Part shown: piece after piece, positions 25,456 through 33,438 of the stretch
How the letters are laid out: the number at the start of each line of letters is the position of its first letter
Position numbering within the stretch: position 1 is the first letter of the stretch
Origin: Mucilaginibacter terrenus
GTDB taxonomy: Bacteria; Bacteroidota; Bacteroidia; Sphingobacteriales; Sphingobacteriaceae
DNA: 64,000 nucleotides
Reading direction: 5' to 3'
Assembly (NCBI RefSeq): GCF_003432065.1
Contig: NZ_QWDE01000002.1
Coordinates: 372,001 to 436,000, forward strand
Made by a program: the position numbers and the translations under genes
Notes under the pieces: generated by a model
What the model was told of the DNA's origin: nothing
The model's input: the letters and a program-made list of their open reading frames with translations, nothing else
Databases searched by the model: none

Positions 25456-26097
25456 ATGAACAAAGTAAGAACAATAGCCAGTTTGCCGCTTGATGGAGGG
25501 TTGCTCTGCCTCGACTTTGTGAACACGGTACAAACGCGCAAGAAAACGCCATCTCATGAGTATCTTGCAGATTATGCAACCTTCCTGGATTGGTGCATAA
25601 AAGTTGAAATTGTTTCAGAGGACGAAAAGCGAGAGCTGGCTTTACTGTCGGATGCATCACCCCGAAATACCCAAGTGGCTTTTCAGCATATTTTACAAGT
25701 GAGGGATAATTTCTATAGTTTGTTTTCCCAAAAGGCTGCCGGAACAAGTGTAGATCAATCCACACTTGATAAATTTAACACCCTGGTATCTCAAGCGCTG
25801 TCGCATATCGGTTTTGCAAATCATAAAGATGGGTTAAAACAGGTTTGGCTAAACATGGGAGAAGATCTTGCCAGTCCACTTTGGAAGGTTGTAAAATCTG
25901 CCTATGATATTTTGACTTCCGCAGATGCTAAGTATATAAAAGAATGTTCTGCATGTGGGTGGCTGTTTTTAGATAAAACCCGCAGTCACACCCGTCGATG
26001 GTGTAACCCGTTGGAGTGCGGCAGTACAGATAAAGCTATACGTTATTACTATAAGCGCAAAGCTGCCGAGGGACCTCAACCGAAAAATCTTAAATGA
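25456..26097 (+). CDS. ABATE/CGNR zinc-finger transcription regulator (variant motif)
   Basis: A 213-aa protein with an N-terminal ABATE-like helical domain (about 10-150, LPLDGGLLCLDFVNTVQTR) and a C-terminal zinc finger. The zinc ligands are C164-x2-C167 and C183-x4-C188; the usual CGNR tetrapeptide after the last pair reads CGST here, so the namesake N and R are replaced. CGNR proteins are thought to be stress-responsive DNA-binding regulators. Divergent orientation with the EamA exporter and the palindrome between them suggest it controls that exporter. The ATG at 25456 is preferred over 25414 because the -7 box lies directly upstream. Confidence 0.85.
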   Translation: MNKVRTIASLPLDGGLLCLDFVNTVQTRKKTPSHEYLADYATFLDWCIKVEIVSEDEKRELALLSDASPRNTQVAFQHILQVRDNFYSLFSQKAAGTSVDQSTLDKFNTLVSQALSHIGFANHKDGLKQVWLNMGEDLASPLWKVVKSAYDILTSADAKYIKECSACGWLFLDKTRSHTRRWCNPLECGSTDKAIRYYYKRKAAEGPQPKNLK

Positions 26098-26099
26098 AA

Positions 26100-26124
26100 A
26101 AAGCGGCCGATTACCGGCCGCTTT
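26100..26124. terminator. Bidirectional terminator between CGNR gene and metK
   Basis: AAAGCGGCCG (26100-26109) pairs perfectly with CGGCCGCTTT (26115-26124) around a 5-base loop, with A/T tracts on both sides. It separates two convergent genes. Confidence 0.85.
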
Positions 26125-26149
26125 CCAAAATTGAAATTTATTAGGGGAA

Positions 26150-27400
26150 TTACAATCCAAATGCTGATTTCACCTTCTCTACGTAGTCCAGCTTTTCCCA
26201 GGTAAACAGTTCTACCTCGCTGGTAACTACGCGCCCTTCGGGGCTTGTAAAGGTTTTTGTAATAGTTTGGCTTGGTTTGCCAAAGTGGCCGTAAGCTGCA
26301 GTTTCGCTGTAAATTGGGTTGCGAAGTTTAAAACGGGTTTCAATGGCGTAAGGAGTCATGTCAAAAACCTCTTCCACTTTCGCAGCTATCTCGCCATCGT
26401 TCAGTCCTACTTTGCCGGTACCATAAGTGTTTACATAAATACCCATTGGTTTAGCAACACCTATTGCGTAAGATACCTGTACCAGTACCTCGCTGCAAAC
26501 ACCTGCACCAACCAGGTTTTTAGCAATATGGCGGGTGGCGTAAGCAGCAGAGCGGTCAACCTTTGATGGGTCCTTACCGGAAAATGCACCACCACCATGA
26601 GCGCCTTTGCCACCATAAGTATCAACAATAATTTTACGACCGGTTAGGCCGGTATCACCATGCGGCCCGCCAATAACAAATTTACCGGTGGGATTAATAT
26701 GATATTTGATGTCGTTGTTAAAGAAGTGCGCGTATTTTGGATACTTGGCCTGCACACGCGGTATAAGTACGCCAATAATGTCATCACTTATCTTTTTAAG
26801 CATAGCCTGCTCTTCATCAAAATCGTCGTGCTGGGTAGATATTACAATCGCATCTATACGGGTTGGCTGGTTATCATCGCTATACTCCAGCGTAACCTGC
26901 GATTTTGCATCCGGGCGAAGGTATTTAATGTCGGTATTTTCACGACGGATTGCAGCCAGTTCTATCAATAAAGCGTGGGCTATATCCAGCGCAAGCGGCA
27001 TGTAATTATCTGTTTCTACTGTTGCGTAGCCAAACATCATTCCCTGGTCGCCGGCACCTTGCTCTTCTTTAGAAGTACGGTCTACACCCTGGTTAATATC
27101 CGGAGATTGCTCGTGTATGGCCGACAGCACGCCGCAAGAGCTGCCATCAAACATATATTCGCCTTTAGTGTAGCCGATTTTGTTGATCACTTCGCGCGCA
27201 ATCTTCTGCACATCAAGGTATGCTTTAGATTTTACTTCGCCGGCAAGTATCACCTGCCCGGTAGTTACAAGTGTTTCGCACGCAACTTTAGATTCAGGGT
27301 CAAAGGCTAAGAAATTATCAATTAACGCGTCGGATATCTGATCGGCAACTTTATCTGGGTGCCCTTCTGATACGGATTCTGAAGTGAATAAATATGGCAT
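26150..27400 (-). CDS. metK: S-adenosylmethionine synthase
   Basis: A 416-aa enzyme that makes S-adenosylmethionine from methionine and [18 protein letters not shown] places the catalytic H14; [12 protein letters not shown], the ATP-binding [20 protein letters not shown] and the phosphate-binding loop [19 protein letters not shown] are all intact. It is slightly longer than E. coli MetK (384 aa), with extra residues near the middle, as is common in Bacteroidota. The mRNA leader contains a SAM-II-like riboswitch, so expression should fall when SAM is plentiful. Monocistronic. Confidence 0.98.
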   Translation of the reverse strand: MPYLFTSESVSEGHPDKVADQISDALIDNFLAFDPESKVACETLVTTGQVILAGEVKSKAYLDVQKIAREVINKIGYTKGEYMFDGSSCGVLSAIHEQSPDINQGVDRTSKEEQGAGDQGMMFGYATVETDNYMPLALDIAHALLIELAAIRRENTDIKYLRPDAKSQVTLEYSDDNQPTRIDAIVISTQHDDFDEEQAMLKKISDDIIGVLIPRVQAKYPKYAHFFNNDIKYHINPTGKFVIGGPHGDTGLTGRKIIVDTYGGKGAHGGGAFSGKDPSKVDRSAAYATRHIAKNLVGAGVCSEVLVQVSYAIGVAKPMGIYVNTYGTGKVGLNDGEIAAKVEEVFDMTPYAIETRFKLRNPIYSETAAYGHFGKPSQTITKTFTSPEGRVVTSEVELFTWEKLDYVEKVKSAFGL

Positions 27401-27458
27401 AAAAAGTTTAAATAAACGTAAACGCCGAAAGGTAAGATCTTTTTGAAACTGTAAAAGA

Positions 27459-27543
27459 GAAGCAGGATTAGCACTTTTTTACGTGGTTGCAACATGTACC
27501 GGCGCTGGTCCGGAGCAATCAAATCAGTCCACTTTCGCGTGGG
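27459..27543 (-). promoter_or_regulatory. SAM-II-like riboswitch (long-loop variant) upstream of metK
   Basis: Read 5'-3' on the minus strand, the leader has P1 GTGG, then ACTGATTTGATTGC, a long loop with its own CCGG-ACCAGCG-CCGG hairpin, GCAA, P1 partner CCAC, then GTAAAAAAGTGCTAATCC. The order P1, UGAUUU, loop, GCAA, P1', A-rich, GCUAA matches the SAM-II aptamer, and GATTGC can pair with GCTAATC as its pseudoknot. The loop is longer than in the classic form, as in SAM-II long-loop variants. Aptamer identity is based on this manual alignment and on the gene served. Confidence 0.75.
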
Positions 27544-27551
27544 CAAAAATA
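27544..27551 (-). promoter_or_regulatory. -7 box for metK leader
   Basis: Read on the minus strand, TATTTTTG matches TAnnTTTG and ends directly before the SAM-II-like element, so the transcript would begin with the aptamer. It is divergent from the lipid kinase promoter. Confidence 0.5.
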
Positions 27552-27582
27552 AAACAATTTTTTACAAAGCCGAAAATACATT

Positions 27583-27590
27583 TACTTTTG
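27583..27590 (+). promoter_or_regulatory. -7 box for lipid kinase gene
   Basis: TACTTTTG matches TAnnTTTG and ends 19 bases before the TTG start at 27610. Confidence 0.5.
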
Positions 27591-27609
27591 ACGCCTTAAA
27601 CTTATATAG

Positions 27610-28500
27610 TTGAAAAGGAAAGCGTTATTTATTATAAACCCGGTGTCGGGAGGGAAGAAGAAGGATGGTGTTCCGGAGCTTATAAACAAATACATCAACC
27701 AGCAACTGTTCGAGTTTAATACCATTTTTAGCACCGGCGTGAAGCATGCCCGTGACGTTGCCCGTGAAGAAGCTGCCAATTACGACATGATAGTAGCCGT
27801 TGGTGGCGACGGTACCGTAAACGAAGTAGCATCGGGCATAGCAGGTACCGATACCATCTTGGGAGTTGTACCGTATGGATCGGGCAACGGCCTGTCCCGC
27901 TTTTTGGGAATACCTATGAACGCCGAGGGTGCGCTGCAGGTATTAAACAATGGCCATACCATTAATATAGATGCCGGTAAAATGAATGGCAAGTGGTTTT
28001 TCAACATGGCAGGTATGGGCTTTGATGCGCATATAAGCCAGGTTTTTGCGCACGGCAGCGAGAAGCGCGGTTTCTTGAGCTATTTTAAATCATCACTGCA
28101 GGAAATATCCACTTACCAGTCCCAGGTGTACAAGCTTAATATTGATGGAGTGCCTTATGTACGGGAAGCTTTTATGCTGAGCCTGGCCAATTCGTCTCAG
28201 TACGGTAATAATGCGCATGTTTCGCCTACGGCTTCTGTACAGGATGGCTTGCTTGATGTTTGCATTATAAAGCCGTTCCCGTTATACCGTTTTCCGGAGA
28301 TGGGTTTACGGATGTTCACCAAGACGGCAGACAGATCAAAGTTTGTAGAGATAATAAAAGGCAAGCGCATCAGTATAACCCGCAGCAAACCGGGCCCAAT
28401 ACACCTGGACGGAGAACCCCGAGATGCAGGTGAGGAACTTACTGTTGATATTGTACCTGGTGCATTAAAGGTGATGGTAGGCAGCGCTTATAATAAATAG
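27610..28500 (+). CDS. Diacylglycerol kinase-like lipid kinase (YegS/DgkB family)
   Basis: A 296-aa cytoplasmic lipid kinase. The catalytic domain starts [12 protein letters not shown] and has the GGDGT nucleotide-binding motif at 65-69 ([15 protein letters not shown]), then [18 protein letters not shown]. The second domain carries [11 protein letters not shown] and a C-terminal IHLDGEP motif, normal for the YegS/BmrU/DgkB group. It phosphorylates diacylglycerol or a related lipid; the exact substrate is not determinable. The start codon is TTG, since no in-frame ATG precedes the conserved domain. A SUI1-family gene follows after 4 bases. Confidence 0.88.
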   Translation: MKRKALFIINPVSGGKKKDGVPELINKYINQQLFEFNTIFSTGVKHARDVAREEAANYDMIVAVGGDGTVNEVASGIAGTDTILGVVPYGSGNGLSRFLGIPMNAEGALQVLNNGHTINIDAGKMNGKWFFNMAGMGFDAHISQVFAHGSEKRGFLSYFKSSLQEISTYQSQVYKLNIDGVPYVREAFMLSLANSSQYGNNAHVSPTASVQDGLLDVCIIKPFPLYRFPEMGLRMFTKTADRSKFVEIIKGKRISITRSKPGPIHLDGEPRDAGEELTVDIVPGALKVMVGSAYNK

Positions 28501-28504
28501 CAGT

Positions 28505-28840
28505 ATGACAAAAAAGAACTACACCGGCATAATGTATTCTACCGATCCTGATTTTCAGTACCAGGAAAGTGAAAGTGGTAATGCAGATACCCTTCCGCCG
28601 CAACAGCAAAACTTAAAGATATACCTTGACCGGAAGGGCGGCAGTAAGCTGGTCACCCGTATTACCGGCTTTATAGGTACACCAACCGACCTTGAAGCAC
28701 TAGGAAAGAAGCTGAAGACCAAGTGTGGTATAGGCGGCTCGGCCAAAGATGCTGAGATACTTATACAGGGCGACTTTAGAGATAAAGTGCTCACCTTATT
28801 ACTGGCGGATGGTTACAAAGCCAAGAAAGCTGGCGGGTGA
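28505..28840 (+). CDS. SUI1/eIF1 family translation factor (YciH-like)
   Basis: A 111-aa protein with a disordered N-terminus (about 1-35) and a SUI1 domain at about 37-108. [20 protein letters not shown] is the family entry and [21 protein letters not shown] the conserved core loop, matching archaeal and eukaryotic (e)IF1 and E. coli YciH. It probably acts on translation initiation fidelity on the ribosome; YciH has been linked to stress translation. It lies 4 bases after the lipid kinase and is likely co-transcribed; the functional link is unclear. Confidence 0.9.
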   Translation: MTKKNYTGIMYSTDPDFQYQESESGNADTLPPQQQNLKIYLDRKGGSKLVTRITGFIGTPTDLEALGKKLKTKCGIGGSAKDAEILIQGDFRDKVLTLLLADGYKAKKAGG

Positions 28841-29325
28841 TACACCAATCCGTAATTTTCGGCTTAGCCAAATTTAATTTTGTATTTTAGCACAATAGAA
28901 TTACTTAGGCACAAGTTTTAACTAATAAAAACAGATTAGTGTAAAAACAACTTAAAGTAGCTGTTGTTCAATGTGTACCAATAGTTATAACTAAGTAATT
29001 AGGTGTAATTGTAAAAAAGTAACTGTACTTTAGACACTATTATATCACTTTAGTTACATACTTTTTATACGTCAATGTTTGCTATTATTAAAAAAAATGG
29101 GTTTCATTGTAAAAAATTAATTAGCAAAAACACAATTTTCACAGCTAATTGCGTTAAGTATTACCAATTTATAAAAGGTTAAGCCTGTTATATTAAGTTA
29201 TCATAAACAATTAGATAAAAAGTTTTTTTAATTCATTTAAATTCTATTTTTGTTATTCGCTAAAAACGCACACATTTTTTATTAACTTATATTATAAACA
29301 AAACGAAAACTAAAATTTCAAAGTA
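28841..29325. other. 485-base AT-rich gene-free leader of TonB operon
   Basis: No coding sequence is apparent. Two -7-like boxes occur: TAATTTTG at 28875-28882 and TATTTTTG at 29245-29252. The middle is strongly AT-rich with short inverted repeats, such as CTAAT/ATTAG around 28921-28938 and GTAACT/AGTTAC around 29021-29056. If the first box is used the leader is about 440 bases long and could hold regulatory structure. Confidence 0.45.
29245..29252 (+). promoter_or_regulatory. -7 box for exbB operon
   Basis: TATTTTTG matches TAnnTTTG and lies 73 bases before the exbB ATG. A T-rich stretch at 29222-29229 occupies the -33 region. Confidence 0.5.
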
Positions 29326-30162
29326 ATGGCAAACGCACCAACAAAACCAACTACCCCTGTAAAGAAAGAAAGCTCAAGTGCATCGGGCGCATTTGCATCT
29401 TTAACTATACCTATCTGTATCGTGGTAGCTATTTGTATCTTCATCTTCATCCTGGGCGATGGAAGTCACTACAAAGGCGGCGACCCAGCTAACGAGCCGG
29501 TAGATATCTACGGAACTGTACACAAGGGTGGTGTTATCGTACCCCTAATTATGTCTTACCTGTTAATGGTTATCACTTTCTCTGTAGAGCGTATGGTGGT
29601 TATCAACAAAGCAGCAGGTACCGGTAGTGTAGAGGCTTTTGTAAAAAGGATCCAGTCTTTCCTTAACTCAGGCAACATCGACGCTGCAAGCGCAGAGTGC
29701 GACAAACAAAAAGGTTCAGTAGCTAACGTTATCAAATCAGGTCTTAAAAAATACCGCGAAATGGAACTTGAGCCAAACCTGGACGTTGACCAGAAAACTC
29801 TTGCTATCCAAAAAGACATTGAAGAAGCTACTGCTCTTGAAATGCCAATGTTAGAGCAAAACCTTACCATTATCGCTACCCTGGTATCTGTAGGTACATT
29901 AACAGGTCTGTTAGGTACGGTAATCGGTATGATCGGTGCATTCGCTACACTGGCGGCATCAGGTGCTCCTAACCAGGCTGAGCTTTCTTCGCACATCTCT
30001 GAAGCATTGATCAACACTGCATTAGGTATCGGTACATCAGCTATCTCTATCGTAATGTACAACATCTTTACTTCAAAAATTGACAAGTTGACTTATGCTA
30101 TCGACGAAACTGGTTTCAGCATCGTTCAAACATTCGCTGCTTCTCACAAGAATCAAAGATAA
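29326..30162 (+). CDS. exbB: ExbB/TolQ/MotA family proton channel
   Basis: A 278-aa inner-membrane protein, the channel-forming subunit of the TonB energising complex. Helices lie at about 25-45, 70-90, 190-212 and 230-250. The conserved pore segments LTIIATLVSVGTLTGLLGTV and SHISEALINTALGIGTSAIS carry the ExbB signature. An extra N-terminal helix (FASLTIPICIVVAICIFIF) before the family core is common in Bacteroidota ExbB. Two exbD genes and tonB follow in the same direction. Codon use here is clearly of the highly expressed type. Confidence 0.95.
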   Translation: MANAPTKPTTPVKKESSSASGAFASLTIPICIVVAICIFIFILGDGSHYKGGDPANEPVDIYGTVHKGGVIVPLIMSYLLMVITFSVERMVVINKAAGTGSVEAFVKRIQSFLNSGNIDAASAECDKQKGSVANVIKSGLKKYREMELEPNLDVDQKTLAIQKDIEEATALEMPMLEQNLTIIATLVSVGTLTGLLGTVIGMIGAFATLAASGAPNQAELSSHISEALINTALGIGTSAISIVMYNIFTSKIDKLTYAIDETGFSIVQTFAASHKNQR

Positions 30163-30216
30163 TTTAGAATAAAAGAAGGCTATTTTCCGATATAGCAAAA
30201 TAAAATTCGGAATTAC

Positions 30217-30248
30217 TTGTTTTTTTAAATTATTATTTTTTAAATTTG
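30217..30248 (+). promoter_or_regulatory. Internal promoter directly before first exbD
   Basis: TTGT (30217-30220) and TAAATTTG (30241-30248) are spaced by 20 bases, matching the -33/-7 pattern. Only 4 bases separate the -7 box from the ATG at 30253, so exbD could also be made from a leaderless transcript. Confidence 0.5.
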
Positions 30249-30252
30249 TACC

Positions 30253-30870
30253 ATGGCAAGAGTAAAAGTACCAAGAAAGAGCACCCACATAGACATGACA
30301 GCTATGTGCGACGTGGCCTTCCTGCTGCTTACCTTCTTTATATTAACAGCGAAGCCAAGGACTGAGGACCCTGTTCCGGTTGACGTTCCGGGATCGTCTG
30401 TAGAGATACCAATCCCCGACGACAATACGCTGATGCTTACTGTTGGTAACGGCAAAGTGTTTTTTAGCGTAGACGGAAGCGACATTCGTAAGGCTACACT
30501 TGAGCAAATGGGAGAGAAATACAACGTAACCTTTACTCCACAGGAAAAGGCGACATTTGCATCTCTGCCGGTGTTTGGTGTGCCGATGAACCAACTTCAG
30601 AGTTTTCTGAAAATGGATGTTGATCAGCGTAAAGAGTACAAGCAGCCCGGTATCCCTAAAGACACAACTAATGCAAATGAGTTGTCAGACTGGATACGCG
30701 AAGCACGTAAAGCAAATGCAGCATTGCACAGCAAGCCGCTTTACGTTACTATTAAAGGAGATAGCAAGGAAGAGTATCCAACCATTAAAACGGTGATCAC
30801 TATTCTGACTAAACAAAAAAACAACAAGTTCGCGCTTATTACTACTGTAAGGGCGGCAACTAAAAAATAA
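30253..30870 (+). CDS. exbD: ExbD/TolR family biopolymer transport protein (first copy)
   Basis: A 205-aa inner-membrane protein with one N-terminal helix (about 20-36) and a periplasmic domain. D20 in MCDVAFLLLTFF is the conserved protonatable residue equivalent to D25 of E. coli ExbD. It works with ExbB to harvest proton motive force for TonB. The periplasmic part is longer than in E. coli ExbD (141 aa), with an insertion around 100-150. A second exbD follows after 6 bases; paired divergent copies are typical of Bacteroidota. Confidence 0.93.
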   Translation: MARVKVPRKSTHIDMTAMCDVAFLLLTFFILTAKPRTEDPVPVDVPGSSVEIPIPDDNTLMLTVGNGKVFFSVDGSDIRKATLEQMGEKYNVTFTPQEKATFASLPVFGVPMNQLQSFLKMDVDQRKEYKQPGIPKDTTNANELSDWIREARKANAALHSKPLYVTIKGDSKEEYPTIKTVITILTKQKNNKFALITTVRAATKK

Positions 30871-30876
30871 CCCGAA

Positions 30877-31410
30877 ATGGCAGAATTAGATACCTCCAGC
30901 GGGGGTGGTAAAAAAGGCGGGAAAGTTAGGACCAAAAAGGCGTCGACACGTGTAGATTTAACTGCAATGGTTGACCTGGCATTTTTGCTGATCACTTTCT
31001 TTATGCTCACAACCACCCTGGCGAAGCCTAAGGCATTAGATGTTCCGATGCCTGATAAGGATGAAAAAACAAACGACCAGTTGCCAGTAGCGGCTTCACG
31101 TTCGATGACGCTTTTATTAGGCGCCAATAACAAAGTGGAGTGGTTTATTGGTGTTCCGGGCGAATCGCAGCCAACAACAGAAGGCTACGGTAAAGATGGT
31201 TTGCGTAAAACCCTGCTTGAAAAAGGCAGGGAGATACAGCAGTCTACCGGTAAGTACATGGTAGTGCTTATTAAGCCAAGTGATAAATCAACTTATAAAA
31301 ATCTGGTTGACGCACTGGACGAAATACGCATCACTGCTGTACAATCATACGCTATTGTTGATATCACAGAACCAGAACTTGGGCTGTTGAAACGTGATGG
31401 CAACTATTAA
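30877..31410 (+). CDS. exbD: ExbD/TolR family biopolymer transport protein (second copy)
   Basis: A 177-aa ExbD paralog. The N-terminus has a basic glycine/lysine-rich stretch (GGGKKGGKVRTKK) before the helix at about 31-48; D33 in MVDLAFLLITFFML is the conserved proton-carrying aspartate. The periplasmic domain contains YMVVLIKPSDKSTYKNLVDALDE, a typical ExbD core. Divergence from the first copy suggests the two form a heterodimer inside the ExbB ring, which is inference. It is followed by tonB after 29 bases. Confidence 0.93.
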   Translation: MAELDTSSGGGKKGGKVRTKKASTRVDLTAMVDLAFLLITFFMLTTTLAKPKALDVPMPDKDEKTNDQLPVAASRSMTLLLGANNKVEWFIGVPGESQPTTEGYGKDGLRKTLLEKGREIQQSTGKYMVVLIKPSDKSTYKNLVDALDEIRITAVQSYAIVDITEPELGLLKRDGNY

Positions 31411-31439
31411 TAACACTAATAATAAATAACGTTAAAACT

Positions 31440-32267
31440 ATGTTAGGATCAAAGTTAGACATACTTAATCAGCAGTGGATCGACGTTGTTTTTTCCGGCC
31501 GTAATAAAGCTTATGGTGCATACGAACTAAGAAAAGAAAACCCTCGCCATACCAACAGGGCTCTTATTATAGGTGTTGTAGCGTTTGTTTTTATTATCTC
31601 GTTAAAAACTATCATCAACAAGATCGAGGGATTTATCCCTAAAGCTGCTGAAAAGGTAAAGGTAACCGAAGTTGTGTTACCCCCGCCGCCAGTAAACAAG
31701 GAAGTAAAACCACCGCCGCCACCTCCAGAACCTCCTAAACCGAAGGTTGACCAGGTGCGTTTTCCACCTCCGGTGGTGAAACATGACGATGAGGTGCGTG
31801 AAAAAGACCCGCCAACCGTTAAAGAACTTGAAGTAGCTGACCCTGGACAAAAAGACCAGAAAGGTGACCCAAATGCGGACATCCGTATTGAGGAGCCGGT
31901 TGGTAACTCTGACGTGAAACAAGTGGTAGAAGAGAACCCTAACCAGATCTTCACCGCGGTAGAAAAACAACCAGGTTTCCCTGGTGGTGATGCTGCCTTC
32001 GGTAAATATCTTGGTAAAGCTATTCGTTACCCGGCAATTGCAAGAGAAAACAATGTTCAGGGCCGCGTTATTCTTACTTTCGTAGTAGAAAGAGACGGAT
32101 CGTTAACTGACATTAAAGTTGTAAGAGGTATTGGCAGCGGTTGCGACGAAGAAGCAGTACGTGCATTAAAGGCATCGCCTAAATGGACGCCAGGTATTCA
32201 AAACGGTCGCCCGGTACGTGTACAGTACAGTGTACCGGTAGCATTCTCGCTGGCATCTGAAGAATAA
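31440..32267 (+). CDS. tonB: TonB energy transducer
   Basis: A 275-aa inner-membrane protein that passes energy to outer-membrane receptors. It has a cytoplasmic start (about 1-38) with FSGRNKAYGAYELRK, common in Bacteroidota TonB, a membrane helix at 41-58, a proline-rich periplasmic spacer (80-112), an acidic linker and a C-terminal TonB domain at about 190-272 (IARENNVQGRVILTFVVERD, SPKWTPGIQNGRPV). It is the natural partner of the SusC receptor at 52.8 kb, though other TonB copies may exist elsewhere in the genome. Confidence 0.96.
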   Translation: MLGSKLDILNQQWIDVVFSGRNKAYGAYELRKENPRHTNRALIIGVVAFVFIISLKTIINKIEGFIPKAAEKVKVTEVVLPPPPVNKEVKPPPPPPEPPKPKVDQVRFPPPVVKHDDEVREKDPPTVKELEVADPGQKDQKGDPNADIRIEEPVGNSDVKQVVEENPNQIFTAVEKQPGFPGGDAAFGKYLGKAIRYPAIARENNVQGRVILTFVVERDGSLTDIKVVRGIGSGCDEEAVRALKASPKWTPGIQNGRPVRVQYSVPVAFSLASEE

Positions 32268-32271
32268 AGTA

Positions 32272-32502
32272 ATGTCATTAAATAATAATGAAGAGCAAAA
32301 ATCGCCCAAAAGGCGGTTTTTGCTTATTTTAGGCGGGGTGGTATTCGTAGGGCTGTTCACAATGGGTTTATTACTTATTGTATGGAGCGGCTTTTTACCA
32401 CAGCTTCCAAAACCGCAGCGGACTATTTTTGGCGCAGTTGTAATACTATACAGTATCCTACGCTTCGCAAGGTATTTACGTAAAGACCCAAATGAAAGAT
32501 AG
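32272..32502 (+). CDS. Small membrane protein in TonB operon
   Basis: A 76-aa protein with a charged N-terminus (NNNEEQKSPKRR) and two helices at about 16-38 and 47-63. I do not recognise a named family. It starts 4 bases after tonB and its last 11 bases overlap the next lipoprotein gene, so it belongs to the operon and is likely translated in step with its neighbours. Confidence 0.75.
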   Translation: MSLNNNEEQKSPKRRFLLILGGVVFVGLFTMGLLLIVWSGFLPQLPKPQRTIFGAVVILYSILRFARYLRKDPNER

Positions 32503-33412
32503 TGTAAGAGTTATATTGAGCGGGGTAGCTCTGTTACTGTTTACTTTACCGGCATGTAAGCAGACAAATGATAAAAATGGTGTTGTTTTAGATGGTTTTA
32601 CCACTGGTAAGGCAATATTTGCATGTGACGAGTCGTTTTCTCCTATTGTAGGCGAGGAGCAATATGTTTTTAAGGCGCTTTTCCCGGAAGCGAATCCGGT
32701 GATTAACTACTTGCCAGAGGGGCAGGTACTTGACCAGTTGCTGAACGATAAGGTAAGGGTTGCTATCATGTCCCGGGAATTGGACACTGCGGAAGCCGGT
32801 GTACTTAAGCGCCGCAAGTTACCGCCTGATGTTAACAAGTTTGCCATTGATGCAGTTGCTGTTATAGTAAACCAGGCATCAACAGACACACTGATATCAG
32901 TAAATGAAATTAAAGCGATGTTGAATGGCAAGGCCAAAGCTGATAAAAGCATCGTATTTGACAATCCGAACTCAAGTTTGGTAAGGTATTTGAAGGCATT
33001 GTCTGGAAACAGCGAGTTCAAACAAAAAAATATTTACGCTCTGAAATCTAATAAAGAGGTTATCAGATATGTTGCAAGCCATCCTGATGCAATTGGCATT
33101 ACAGGGTTTGCTTGGCTAAATGACCCGGATAAGGACTACGCTGAAGCTGTTGATCAGGTTAAAATAGTGGGTGTGAAGGATGAGAGTAGCAAGACCTCAC
33201 CCAAGGAATATTTTAAACCTTCGCAGGAAACGCTTGTCCAACAAACGTATCCGCTAAGCAGGTCGCTGTATATAATTGATTGCACGGGCAGAAAAGGTTT
33301 AGGGGCCGGATTTGCATCATTTTTAGCCAGCGAACGCGGACAACGGATTATACTAAAGTCGGGCCTGCTGCCTGATTCTATCCCGCCGAGGGAAATAAAT
33401 ATAACACATTAA
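32492..33412 (+). CDS. PstS-like phosphate-binding family lipoprotein
   Basis: A 306-aa lipoprotein with the lipobox ending at C22 (FTLPACKQ). The body has the type-2 periplasmic binding fold of the PstS family: FACDESFSPIVGEEQYVF, VAIMSRELDTAEAG, the FAIDAVAVIVNQAS hinge strand, SLVRYLKALSG and ASFLASERGQRIILKSGLLP. No pstCAB genes are near. Its place between TonB and a TPR gene recurs in Bacteroidota, which argues for a role tied to the TonB system rather than ordinary phosphate import (inference). It overlaps the preceding gene by 11 bases. Confidence 0.85.
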   Translation: MKDSVRVILSGVALLLFTLPACKQTNDKNGVVLDGFTTGKAIFACDESFSPIVGEEQYVFKALFPEANPVINYLPEGQVLDQLLNDKVRVAIMSRELDTAEAGVLKRRKLPPDVNKFAIDAVAVIVNQASTDTLISVNEIKAMLNGKAKADKSIVFDNPNSSLVRYLKALSGNSEFKQKNIYALKSNKEVIRYVASHPDAIGITGFAWLNDPDKDYAEAVDQVKIVGVKDESSKTSPKEYFKPSQETLVQQTYPLSRSLYIIDCTGRKGLGAGFASFLASERGQRIILKSGLLPDSIPPREINITH

Positions 33413-33438
33413 ACTATACATAACTATTAGAAGCTAAG

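Noticed and set aside
27538..27543. Upstream CCAC as a firm anti-terminator arm for the metK leader
   Set aside because: The -7 box at 27544-27551 puts the transcription start at about this point, so these bases may not be in the RNA.
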